From positions 15,152,827-15,216,826 of the forward strand of contig BROE01000022.1 of assembly GCA_036571765.1 (NCBI GenBank): DNA of 64,000 bases, given 5' to 3'. Shown piece after piece: positions 34,846 to 45,991 of this stretch. Under the pieces are notes generated by a model. The model ran no database searches. It was not told the origin of the DNA and saw nothing but the letters and a program-made list of their open reading frames with translations. A program made the position numbers and the translations under genes. Within the stretch, counting starts at the first letter, position 1, and each line of letters begins with the position of its first letter. This DNA is from Plecoglossus altivelis (taxonomy: Eukaryota; Chordata; Actinopteri; Osmeriformes; Plecoglossidae).

Positions 34846-37800
34846 CTTTATCGCTGTTGACTCCAAAAAGTTGTACTCACAAAGTTACTAGCAAATCTGT
34901 TTGTGCTGCTTGCTGTTTACCGTGATCGGAGCACGTGGACAACAGACATGTAGGGCGACTATAGAAATAATAATAATAAACCCCTTTCGGTTTCTAGGCA
35001 GAAACTGTGAAAAGAGACTGTCAGTGAAATCTTTGTCAGAATAGATAGGATTAGATAAAAATTTAGTTACCGTGTTTTATTTCCACCGTCAGACAGGTAT
35101 ATGAATAGTCTATTTGTTATTAAACATCGAGTACAACATCTGAATAGCCAATGTAACATTAAGTGGAAGTCATGGTCTACCTTAATATGTTTAAAGGCCT
35201 AATTTCATCAAGTCTAGGGTGGAAATTGCACTAAATACAGAAAATATTATTGAAGAGTTGGACTATAAACACAGAGTTCAGAAGTGTTCTGTTTTCCAAA
35301 CAAGTGCGAATATGCTTTAGTTGATATACTGCAGTGAAAACTTTAGGCTCCGTTGTTTTCATTTATTTCACGTGTTTCATATTTTACCTCAATATAATTG
35401 TATATATCTTATCTATCTTGACATATTTTGGATGTATTTTCCATTTTTAGGAGGTTAATTAATTGGTGAATGCAGTGTAGTTGGCATGAGTTTTGAAAAA
35501 TAACATGTAGTCTAGGAACACGTCGTTTTTCAGTAGCCCGTGACCAATAAAAACAATACTTTAAAACGCAATGTGTGCTGTAAATATATTAAGAAGGAGC
35601 GTGTCCTGAACATATCATTGTTAACTACAACTTCTAATTAAACTGTTAACCATGAAGTGGGATTCCTTTGAAAGGCATGATGCAGTTGACGGGAATGTAG
35701 ATCTCTCAAACATGCTAAAAGAATTAAATAATCCATAGCCTATTGGACGAGGAAAATTCTGATTTAAGTTATTAAATCCAATGTGACCCTCAATATTTGA
35801 CAAGTTAAGGCAACCGAATTTAAATATTAATTACAAATCAGTGCATTTTTCATTTTTATGTTACCAGTCAGAAAATGGTACTTTAACTTAAAGAGTTACT
35901 GTGTCTGGAATCAGTTGAAGTGATTTATTACGTACCTTTCCCTATGAATCAATTTAAAACTGATGTGTTCACTTTTTATGAGCCAGTCGTGAGTTAAGTG
36001 TGAGGAAACTTGTAAATCTGTATGAGTACACTTTATGGCGCGAGAACACGCCTTCTTGTATGGTCTCTGTTCAACTCAGCAGGGCGTGTATCTGTCATTG
36101 ATTTAATACGTCTTCATTTAAAGACACCTTAGGAATCGATTTGTAATCGTCAAGTCCAATGATCTTGATGTTACTGTTATTTAAATGTGGAGATGGGCAG
36201 AGATATTGCTCAAGATATGACTCAAATTAAATAATTTAATTTCATATTAAGTCCACAACCGTGTTTTTCTTTGGTTTAGGCAGATAGATAATATTTTGCC
36301 TCAGCAACAATTGCAATGATGCTCAAGTACTGACTGCTAATAATGGTTACGGTTTGACAGGCTACTGACACTGCAATATTATGCTTGAACTTGAATGTCA
36401 GTGTGCTGTTGTTGAAGTAAATAAGGACCTCAAACAACTATTGAAAACATTCAATAGATGCTTGGCATAATATTTGCTTCAATATTAAATTAGACTATTG
36501 CCACAATACACCTGTGGTATGAACAGAAGTGTTCGCCATGTGTTCTGTAATTTAGGTTGACCATAACTGATAACAATGCTCCCTATCAAATAGTAGACAG
36601 GAATGTCATTTTTGGATTGCCGTTATCAGTTGTGATACTTGGATTGTTTTAGGAGACGTATTGCTCGACTGACTGTGGTTACAACATGTTAACAACATGT
36701 AACATGTGCAGTTTCAGAACAGGTTCAACATATCCCAACATTCCACTTCTCATGAGAAATAGACATCAATGACCACAAATCAACTGATATTAACTAAATC
36801 AACTAACGTCATTATAGAGTCCGTAAGGGTTCACTTGTAAACAAAACAATGAAAACAAATCAAAATGAATTAAGAAATGAATCCATCAATGTGCAGTAGT
36901 GGCCTATTGGTAGCAGTTATATTTATGTACACCCAACAATATGCCTGCCACTCAATAAAAAAACTACTAAACAAAACCAAAAACGCCCTCCCCCCGCCCC
37001 CCTCATCCTGAAATAAAATGTAATAAAACAATAATCATCATTTGCAGAACTCAGATCCATTACACTGGGATCAGGATTATTACCCTTGAATCTGCCCCAA
37101 CAGCATTGGTCCCTTGCCTGTGGCAATTGCAAACATGCATCTGAGGTTTGGTGTAGCCAGAGGAGAGCCCACGTTGACCCCATCTTTGAGGGTATTGTAG
37201 CAGTCGTTGGCTCCTGTCCACACCTCGCAGAGGAAGGCTTTGTCTTGTATGAGAGTGGAACAGGCCTGAGGAGAAGAGCATCTGACATCTAGAACACCAA
37301 AACTAAAAAGGTTTTAGTATCAAATGGACCCCTTCGATCAGAAATACGTGAACACTATCTAGCCTACATGTATTTTAATTTAACTTAACAACGTGGGTGT
37401 TCTCGAATCATACAATCGCAGGTGATGAAGAATGGTAAATATGTATGGAAGGAAACCTTCTGGCATTACTTTTAGTAATTAACATTTGGCTGCAGTATTG
37501 ATGTCCATTAATTCATGTCCAACTTTCAACTTGAAGTTTGCCATCGCGTAGCCTGAGTGATAAATGAAAGAGGAAAATTTGAAAAGGAAAATTGCCTGGT
37601 CAATAAAATGGTTATTTTTCGAAGGGAAAGAAAAGGGCAACCTATGTGGTCTTAACAGGTCAAAGGTCAAACATCCATGAAACGCATAAGGTCATTGAAA
37701 CCATACATGCAACCTAGTAAAGCGTCAAGATATTGATATTGTCAAATTAGGGGAAAAATCCTGCCTAATGTTCTGTACATTGGCTTCTAATTTGCCATTC

Positions 37801-39803
37801 CTGCATGAAAAGGATTTTGTTTTGTTTGATAGATACATTTGAATCGCGAAAATGGGTCCATTCATATTTTTGGAGAGATCCATTAGGACTTCAACACTAG
37901 GACAATCACGGTTCATGCCCATATACTAACATTTTAATATAGCATATATTTTCTCTTTTACACTGCGTGTCTCCTCCTATATTTCAGACCATATGTAACC
38001 TGTTGAAATACTGGTCTTTGGGGATTCTCACAAGCTTCTCGCTTCTTGAGGTGACGGGGGCAATTCGAACCCACAGGCATGTTCCTCTGGCCGATTCAGT
38101 TCTCTTTCTTTATAATTTCTTTTTCTTTTTCTCTTATCAAGTGACAGCAAAAGGTTTTTTTTTTGTGGTTTTCCCGAGAAATAAAGAACTTCTTTGAGAG
38201 GTCGGCAGACGTGACTTTGAACTTGGATCAGCTCCTTCGTTTCCTGTGGTGCGGGTTGAAATGGTCTGGGAAGAATGGTTCACAACGCCCAGGCTGCCCG
38301 GCTAGGGGCTGGGAGACAGGCGTCCCAAAGTGTTCCTACGTTCCCCTTGGCCTTACCCATTATTTATCGTTAGTGTGTTTGGGAGCAGAGAGAGAAAGAC
38401 AAGGGCCAGTTTGATGTGTTGGAGCAGGATAACTTGTGGGACTTGAGTTCAATTAAAGTGTAAGTAAACTTCCTTTCACCTAACGCTAACATGGGAATCA
38501 GAGGCTGTTCATCGGCTGGCTGTAAACGTAGATACAAAAAGTGCTTTAGGCTGAAAAGATGTACCCATTGCAAAGGTTGAGAGTGTATGCGCCCAGTCAT
38601 TCACTTTGACAGTGAGGCTGCTTTTTGTAATTATTCTTACCATGCATATGGACACTATAGTGGTTATGTCTCACAGCCAGTTCGATCTTTTTTGTTGGAT
38701 TACTAACTGCAAATGTTTCAAATTGTATTACAACTTGTCAATAACAAGTCGTAGCCGTCCAGGCATTTTCGTCTTCTTTATTTTGGGCTAACTTAATGTA
38801 AATGTTCTTATGAATTGCTCATATTCCAACAGAGAAAATATACATATTTATTGTTGACTAACAAAAATGCAGGAAACCTGAATATGGGCCATTTACCTAT
38901 GCGTGTGTGCGCGTGCGTATGTGCCCGCGTGAGTGTGTACGTGTTTGTGCGTGCAGTTGAATACGTGTTTTTGTTGGTCTGCGCTAGCGTGAATATGTGT
39001 GTGCATAATGTGTGCGCGCACACATTGCTTTCCTTCTGTCGCTCCTTCTAAAACGTAGAAATGGAACAGCGTGGCCGGGAAACTACACTGGAAGGATTTC
39101 CTCTGTAATACAAAATACTAATCCAAAAAGACAAAACTGATAATTGCCCAAAAGCACGATTCTATCCACAAGATCAGTAAAATATACACCAGGATTGATA
39201 TCAGACTATGTATCTGACTGCCCATCATATGAAACAATGCCACATTTAAAATCCGGGACACTGTAGGTGTAAATCACAACTTGTTCCCTTGTAAAATTGC
39301 AAAACGTCAGCCAGATCCGTCATCGTTTTTCTGACAACGTTTAGTTAGTTCAGAATATGAATGCGTAATTCTAAACAGTTGCTAAGAGAAAGGTCTGGAC
39401 AAATAAACGTTGTTACTTAAACTCCCATTCATATGTTTGCCGTTTTTTGAAGAATGGGCCAGGGTATGTACTTTTATATAGCGGGGCTTAAACTGGAATT
39501 TTGGTATGTGTTCTGCATCCATAATGTTGAACTGTACACTCAACCCTCTGCGCCACAAGCCTTTGGTGTCCTTGCTCTTCGCGAACTCTTGCCGGTGAGT
39601 TAGGCAGTACATTCACTGAAATGGAATCCTATTGTCATTCTTACATTATGCATAACGACCTTTCCAATAACGGGGTTTAGACACATTTTATACCGTTTTC
39701 TTCCCTCTCTTTCCCATTCCCTGAAAAGCCTCTCCTAAAAAGTAGGCGGTAATTATTAGTGGAAAATGGCGATCAGCTATTAGTCGCTAAATCTGTACCT
39801 GCT

Positions 39804-39888
39804 ATTGGAGGGGCACCTGGGATTGATGATACACAGTGGCCAATGAGACTGCGTGGAATGAGTGACCAAGCTCCAGTTAAAGGGGGCG
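39804..39888 (+). promoter_or_regulatory. zic2a: candidate zic2a upstream promoter elements (first copy only)
   Basis: An inverted CCAAT (ATTGG, 39804-39808), a CCAAT (39840-39844) and a GGGGGCG box (39882-39888) lie 470-550 bases before the zic2a ATG. They lie outside the duplicated unit, so the second zic2a copy lacks them. Confidence 0.4.
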
Positions 39889-40169
39889 TTAGAGGAGTTA
39901 GTGTCAGTCCACGGAGAAAGAGGGACCCTCAGCGATAAACACAGGCAGGCGAGAGAAATAAACACACCAATCGGAACAACAATCCGAGATGCTGCAACAA
40001 CCCGCTCTGTCACTCTGTGTTACTGCTAAGGACACCTAAGATAATTATTCATTTTTTCGAATGTGTTTAAAAGCAGCCAGTTTCTGGAGGAAAGCGCAAA
40101 GGAATCTCTTCACTTCGCTGCAAAGGGATTTTTTTAGTTACAAGTTGACTGGTGTATATAGACGTTCTC

Positions 40170-40176
40170 TATAAAA
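40170..40176 (+). promoter_or_regulatory. zic2a: TATA-like box upstream of zic2a (copy A)
   Basis: TATAAAA 185 bases before the ATG, just inside the left border of the duplicated unit. It may be a core promoter element or part of the 5' UTR, depending on which start is used. Confidence 0.35.
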
Positions 40177-40354
40177 CAAGACATTCCGTTTTTTTCTTCA
40201 CTTGAGCAGATCGCCGCTTTGAACTTTGCTTGATATGGTGTTCCATTGTTTGGAAGTTGAGCCTTCCCATCTCAAGTATACAATTTGAAATAACCTTTTC
40301 ATAGACTTTGTATTGCTAACATACTGATTACAACGAAATTTGCTTTTAGACATC

Positions 40355-41330
40355 ATGTTACTGGACGCTGGCCACCAGTTCCCCGGACTGGGAGTAAGCA
40401 CATTTGCAAGGCATCACTCAGCGAGCGAGATGCAGGACAGAGACTTGAGTTTAGCCCAAAATAGCTTCGTTGACTCCGCACACATGGGTGCGTTCAAACT
40501 GAACCATGATCTTTCTCCGGGACAGAGCTCTGCCTTTACCTCCCAGGCTCCAGGCTACCCCGCGGCGGCTTTAGGGGCGCATGCCGCCCATGTCACCTCG
40601 TATGCGAGCTCGCCTTTCAACTCTACCCGGGACTTTCTCTTTCGCAGCCGCGGGTTTGGAGAATCCTCCCCGGCGAGCAGCCAGCACGCTATTTTTGGCC
40701 CAACTGCGGGGTCTCTTCATCACTCCCATACAGACAGCCAGGGCCATATTCTCTTCCCGGGGATCCATGACCAGCATGGTTCCCATGGATCCCCGAACGT
40801 GTTGAACGGGCAAATGCGCCTTGGACTACCTGGGGAAGTTTTCGGGCGCTCCGAACAGTACCACCAGGTCTCCAGCCCGAGAACCGACCCCTACTCAGCC
40901 GCGCAACTGCACAACCAGTACGGCTCCATGAATATGAATATGGGGATGAACATGGCAGCTCACCACCACCACCCCGGTGCCTTCTTCCGCTACATGAGGC
41001 AACAGTGCATCAAACAGGAGCTCATCTGTAAGTGGATCGACCCGGAGCAGCTTAGCAATCCCAAGAAGAGTTGCAACAAAACTTTCAGCACCATGCACGA
41101 GTTGGTCACGCACGTCTCGGTGGAGCACGTCGGTGGACCGGAGCAAAGCAACCACGTCTGCTTCTGGGAGGAGTGCCCCCGGGAGAGCAAGCCGTTCAAG
41201 GCAAAATACAAACTAGTGAACCACATTCGGGTGCACACAGGGGAGAAACCGTTCCCCTGTCCCTTTCCGGGATGTGGCAAAGTCTTCGCCAGGTCTGAAA
41301 ATCTCAAGATACACAAGAGAACCCATACAG
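40355..41330 (+). CDS. zic2a: zic2a copy A coding exon 1
   Basis: 325 codons plus one base, to ACCCATACAG|GTAATT. It covers the N-terminus, ZOC, ZF-NC and fingers 1-3. The GAGCAA(G) codon at 41144-41146 holds the only coding difference from copy B that I found (CAA against CAG, both Gln). Confidence 0.96.
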
Positions 41331-43221
41331 GTAATTATAAACCTTTAACTAATCAATACGAATCGATATATCGCATATATGTGGCAGTATTTTGATTTGC
41401 AAATGTAAATCGAATGTTTAGATTTAGCATTCCAGGGTAATGCAATAACTATTCGCAGCATGGCTAAATTGTTACCGCAAACGCAAATGTAATCAGATTA
41501 TCAGAGTAAGCATATTTTTAGACTGCTAAAGTAGATACTCGCACCATCAACCAGAGAAGATTTATTTATGGGTAAAGGAATTCAAATATCAGGATGAAAA
41601 ATAGACGCCCAGGAGCAAGCACAAACCGGTCAAATGTTAACCGTTTCTTTAATTCAGTAAGAATGCAATAGATTTCAATAATGTGTTTTATTATGTAACA
41701 GTCTGTCGAGGGTTTGTGGTTAGCAAACTTTAAAATGGGTCAAAGGGAACATGAGGGCTCCAAGATCGAAGCGCATCGCGTGCGTGGAGTAGTAGTAAAT
41801 CTCATCAACCGGTTTAATGTTTACGCGAGACTGAGCTTTCAGGCTTTGAATCCGGATGTCTCTCCTTTCTCATCACATTGATTTTAGTTTTTCAAACAGT
41901 CCATTCAGAAATATTTTGGATTTAAATATTTTAGGGTAGTCTTCTTCGAAATATACAGTGGCAATGTAACGTTTTATTTTACATTTACTCATCGGGGACA
42001 CGAGTGTGTTGTTTGTGTAAAGGCCCCATTGTTTTCTCTTGCGTGCGGTTGATTCAGGTGTCAGACCAGCCATTACCAGCTTTTCACATTTGAATTATTT
42101 TCTTATGGGATCCGTGGTTGTATCGGACGCTAGTAAACTGTCTAGGTGTTAATTAGATTTTTTTACCGTTTCTCAGCAAACGGCTCGCTTTCTGCAGGCT
42201 ATTGGCTACGTGCTTTTCATGTTTGTGTCAGTCATTTATAATTTGAAATAATTAAATTAATCTACATGTGTTGGTATAGCAACTTAATCAACACGGAGTC
42301 TGAAAAACAAACACGGGATTGATTCATTGATTTAGCCATGACAAATGTTTGACGGGGTGCATTTGTTTAAAAAGGCTAGCAGTAGGCACTCTTTAAACCA
42401 CAATCAGCTGTCCATAAATCAAAACTATAAACACTCGTGAATTAATAACATTTATGTACAACATACAGGAGTTTTTTAACTGGGAAATTAACAAGTGTGG
42501 TTTTCTATGACATTCACCAATCATCATTTAGAGCATGATCATTGGGCTATACTTCACGTGTTTACAATAACAAATGAAGGCAACTCTTACAAGACTCTTC
42601 CTTACTGATTAGATAATGACATTAATTAAAAAAATTCTGTCCCAAGTAACCAAATCTAACGTGTATTTCTTGATACTTTCAAATAGGAGAAAAACCGTTC
42701 CAGTGTGAGTTCGAAGGCTGCGATAGGAGATTTGCAAACAGCAGTGACCGAAAGAAGCACATGCATGTGCACACGTCAGACAAGCCCTATCTCTGCAAAA
42801 TGTGCGACAAGTCGTACACTCACCCCAGCTCTCTTCGCAAACACATGAAGGTAAATACACTTTGATTAAACTGGACCGTGTGTGTGTGTGTGTGTAGGCC
42901 TGCAGTGGTATATTACTTACTCTGGAGATCATAGATTACGTATTAGGGGTCATATTTTCTCAATTCTAAGATTAAGAGAAAACATTTATTTATTTATTTG
43001 ACTAAAATGGCTTCCGTTTTTTTCAGGTTCACGAGTCTACCCCTCCTGCCTCCGACTCTTCGCCAGCAGCCAGTTCTGGCTATGAGTCCTCCACGCCCCC
43101 TGGCCTCGTCTCCCCCACTACCGAGACCCAAAACAACAACAATCTATCCCCCGCATCAGCCGTCCACAACAATAACGGCCACAACAGCCTATCGTCCAAT
43201 TTTAGTGAATGGTATGTCTAA
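40355..43221 (+). CDS. zic2a: zic2a, zinc-finger transcription factor (copy A, complete)
   Basis: Nuclear C2H2 factor of neural plate, dorsal neural tube and forebrain midline; human ZIC2 loss causes holoprosencephaly. Exons 40355-41330, 42687-42850 and 43027-43221 encode 444 residues. The start MLLDAGHQFPGLGV matches the conserved Zic2 N-terminus, and an in-frame TGA (40325-40327) precedes it. The ZOC motif STRDFLFRSRG is at 90-100, ZF-NC (FFRYMRQQCIKQELICKW) at 210-227, and five fingers at 225-382: C225/C240, C269/C274, C302/C307, C332/C337 and a short C362/C365. The C-terminus ends SSNFSEWYV. The poly-Ala tracts of human ZIC2 are absent and the His tract is only four residues. Linkage to zic5 marks it as the zic2a type rather than zic2b. 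Confidence 0.97.
41331..42686 (+). other. zic2a: zic2a copy A intron 1, 1356 bp
   Basis: GTAATT donor and AAATAG acceptor, phase 1. No simple repeats. It differs from copy B at one base that I noticed (42428, T against C). Confidence 0.9.
42687..42850 (+). CDS. zic2a: zic2a copy A coding exon 2 (fingers 4-5)
   Basis: Encodes EKPFQCEFEGCDRRFANSSD through SYTHPSSLRKHMK and leaves in phase 0 at GTAAAT, inside finger 5 just before its last His. Confidence 0.96.
42851..43026 (+). other. zic2a: zic2a copy A intron 2, 176 bp
   Basis: Short intron with (GT)9 near 42877-42894. The copy B equivalent is 173 bp, with several single-base run contractions. Confidence 0.9.
43027..43221 (+). CDS. zic2a: zic2a copy A coding exon 3
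   Basis: 64 codons and TAA (43219-43221). It starts VHESTPPASDSSPAASSGYE and ends SSNFSEWYV, with an Asn-rich stretch (TQNNNNLS). Confidence 0.96.
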   Translation, partial: VHESTPPASDSSPAASSGYESSTPPGLVSPTTETQNNNNLSPASAVHNNNGHNSLSSNFSEWYV

Positions 43222-43539
43222 GACTAAACTGAACATACGATCCATTCTCAAAATCGGACCATGGACCGCAAAGATTGGGACAAATTCGTGCGCGCACTGA
43301 GGAGGCAAAACACAAACGTTTCAAAAGCACTAAACGCTAATCGAATCCACCAAGGAACACGACAAATTAGCCAACCAACAGAGGAAAATATGTAATATAT
43401 TCAAGTTGTATTCAATATTGTAAATAATTACTAAATGCCCTTTCCCATTGATTGTGATAGATTTTGTCAGTCTTTTGATGTATAGATGTTCCTTCAATGG
43501 TAGCTATTTCTCTAACTGGACTTATAGTGCACATACTAC

Positions 43540-43545
43540 AATAAA
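43540..43545 (+). terminator. zic2a: zic2a copy A polyadenylation signal, proximal
   Basis: AATAAA, giving a 3' UTR of about 340 bases if used. Confidence 0.5.
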
Positions 43546-43763
43546 GGTGTATTATGATGTTAAATATTGTGATCTTAAGGCAAATTGATTGTAACTATAC
43601 TAAACATCTATAAACTGGAAAGAGTGCCAAAGTCAACACATAACTCAAACAGACCACAATATTTTGCTTGTGAATGTATATTTTAGTTTGCTGGGCTTAA
43701 CTTGTGATGTTTTGTGCTTTGCAAGTTTGAATTGTGAAATGCTATCTGGAAGATTGTGGGGAC

Positions 43764-43769
43764 AATAAA
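43764..43769 (+). terminator. zic2a: zic2a copy A polyadenylation signal, distal
   Basis: AATAAA about 545 bases after the stop, followed by T-rich sequence. Confidence 0.5.
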
Positions 43770-44830
43770 CGTCGTGCCGTTCGATTTTCTGCAACTACGC
43801 CCGTTCTTTTGTAAATATCAACTGCCATATTTATCCATTTGTAATTAAATTATGGTATTTACTTGCTACAGATGAAACAATATTTATAAAGAATGTTTCT
43901 TTACTATAAATATGTACAATGATGAGCTAAACACGGGCAGTTGTTTTGTTAAGTGTTTAAGAGGTGTTTCCTTCATTATTGTGATAAGAATTTTACTGCA
44001 TACGAATATAATAAAAGGTGTTGCAAGTGATCAAGTACCACTTTCTCGAGTTTTATTACTGTTAAAACATGGTCAAGCAGTAGGCAAGCTACGCCTCAGT
44101 TGAACAAGCGAACTCAAAACGAGATCAAAAACAGATTTTGAGTGTTTGGGATTAGTGGATCAGCCATTGGCGCAACAGTGTTGACTGGGCAGCATGGTAA
44201 CATTTGTTAGTTGCAAGTAGAGTATGCACCAGACTCAGGACCGTCTATTTTACTTATCACCATTCTGTCTTGGATTTTCACTTGCCTTCTAGTCTGTCTG
44301 TGAATTAAGAGAGCATATTCAGGCTGGTCTTAGGTTGGGCATGCTTGCGTTTGGTTGAAATAATCTTACGGCATTTTTCTCCAATCTGCTCGGAGATCCC
44401 CTCCGCTGGTCGATCACTTCAGGGACCGAAGTGCATGGTTACAACGGCAACGAACTTGAACTTGATTCAACTCTGTTCAAAGCTTGTCTGACTCGAGGAT
44501 TTAGTGTCAAATAGGCTACCCATGCAGGCACATTTTCTTTTTCAAGCCAACAACTCAACACGTTCGCGTTCGCATCGAGTAAAAAAACTGCCAGCATTCT
44601 TTTTTCTAGAGGGAAGAGGGTAATACAGATGAAATATGATGCTGATACAATGGTGGGACATTACAGTTTGACGGATCCACCGCGCCCCCCCCCCCCCCGA
44701 GAAAAAAATAAACATTTGATCACCTTTCAAATGAGGCTATATGATTCAGAAATCACTGTCGGCAGAACTTTTACCGTGTACGGACGGAGATAGAAACGAG
44801 GCATCTTTAAGAGTGTATATAGACGTTCTC

Positions 44831-44837
44831 TATAAAA
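44831..44837 (+). promoter_or_regulatory. zic2a: TATA-like box upstream of zic2a (copy B)
   Basis: The same TATAAAA as at 40170, but here it is preceded by the 3' flank of copy A instead of the CCAAT/GC elements found before copy A. Confidence 0.3.
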
Positions 44838-45015
44838 CAAGACATTCCGTTTTTTTCTTCACTTGAGCAGATCGCCGCTTTGAACTTTGCTTGATATGGT
44901 GTTCCATTGTTTGGAAGTTGAGCCTTCCCATCTCAAGTATACAATTTGAAATAACCTTTTCATAGACTTTGTATTGCTAACATACTGATTACAACGAAAT
45001 TTGCTTTTAGACATC

Positions 45016-45991
45016 ATGTTACTGGACGCTGGCCACCAGTTCCCCGGACTGGGAGTAAGCACATTTGCAAGGCATCACTCAGCGAGCGAGATGCAGGACA
45101 GAGACTTGAGTTTAGCCCAAAATAGCTTCGTTGACTCCGCACACATGGGTGCGTTCAAACTGAACCATGATCTTTCTCCGGGACAGAGCTCTGCCTTTAC
45201 CTCCCAGGCTCCAGGCTACCCCGCGGCGGCTTTAGGGGCGCATGCCGCCCATGTCACCTCGTATGCGAGCTCGCCTTTCAACTCTACCCGGGACTTTCTC
45301 TTTCGCAGCCGCGGGTTTGGAGAATCCTCCCCGGCGAGCAGCCAGCACGCTATTTTTGGCCCAACTGCGGGGTCTCTTCATCACTCCCATACAGACAGCC
45401 AGGGCCATATTCTCTTCCCGGGGATCCATGACCAGCATGGTTCCCATGGATCCCCGAACGTGTTGAACGGGCAAATGCGCCTTGGACTACCTGGGGAAGT
45501 TTTCGGGCGCTCCGAACAGTACCACCAGGTCTCCAGCCCGAGAACCGACCCCTACTCAGCCGCGCAACTGCACAACCAGTACGGCTCCATGAATATGAAT
45601 ATGGGGATGAACATGGCAGCTCACCACCACCACCCCGGTGCCTTCTTCCGCTACATGAGGCAACAGTGCATCAAACAGGAGCTCATCTGTAAGTGGATCG
45701 ACCCGGAGCAGCTTAGCAATCCCAAGAAGAGTTGCAACAAAACTTTCAGCACCATGCACGAGTTGGTCACGCACGTCTCGGTGGAGCACGTCGGTGGACC
45801 GGAGCAGAGCAACCACGTCTGCTTCTGGGAGGAGTGCCCCCGGGAGAGCAAGCCGTTCAAGGCAAAATACAAACTAGTGAACCACATTCGGGTGCACACA
45901 GGGGAGAAACCGTTCCCCTGTCCCTTTCCGGGATGTGGCAAAGTCTTCGCCAGGTCTGAAAATCTCAAGATACACAAGAGAACCCATACAG
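45016..45991 (+). CDS. zic2a: zic2a copy B coding exon 1
   Basis: Translates identically to copy A exon 1. Donor ACATACAG|GTAATT is preserved in the form CATACAG|GTAATT. Confidence 0.93.

Larger units (their letters stand above)
34531..40354. other. zic5-zic2a divergent intergenic region, 5.8 kb
   Basis: Head-to-head space containing both promoters and probably shared enhancers. It is AT-rich and largely unique. A degenerate GT/GC stretch lies at about 38900-39025. TCF-type sites occur at no more than chance density (35666, 38215). No exon was recognised. Confidence 0.75.
40152..44812 (+). repeat. tandem duplication unit A (4661 bp) carrying zic2a
   Basis: Direct repeat of 44813-49474. Similarity begins exactly at GTGTATATAGACG (40152 and 44813) and ends after CATCTTTAAGAGT (44814 and 49474). 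The offset is 4661 up to intron 2, 4658 after it, and 4660 at the end. Differences noticed: 41146 (A/G, synonymous), 42428 (T/C), small indels in intron 2, and a poly-C/A-T run near 44685-44715. Confidence 0.97.
43222..44812 (+). other. zic2a: zic2a copy A 3' UTR and spacer before copy B
   Basis: The AT-rich 3' UTR runs to about 43790. After it comes unique DNA with a poly-C run (14 C) near 44685. The duplication junction is at 44812/44813. Confidence 0.75.

Noticed and set aside
34531..40354. TCF/LEF sites (CTTTGWW) as evidence for Wnt control of the zic pair
   Set aside because: Only about four matches, including two in the zic2a leader, in 5.8 kb. That is close to chance, so sequence alone does not support it, although zebrafish work links zic2a and zic5 to Wnt signalling.
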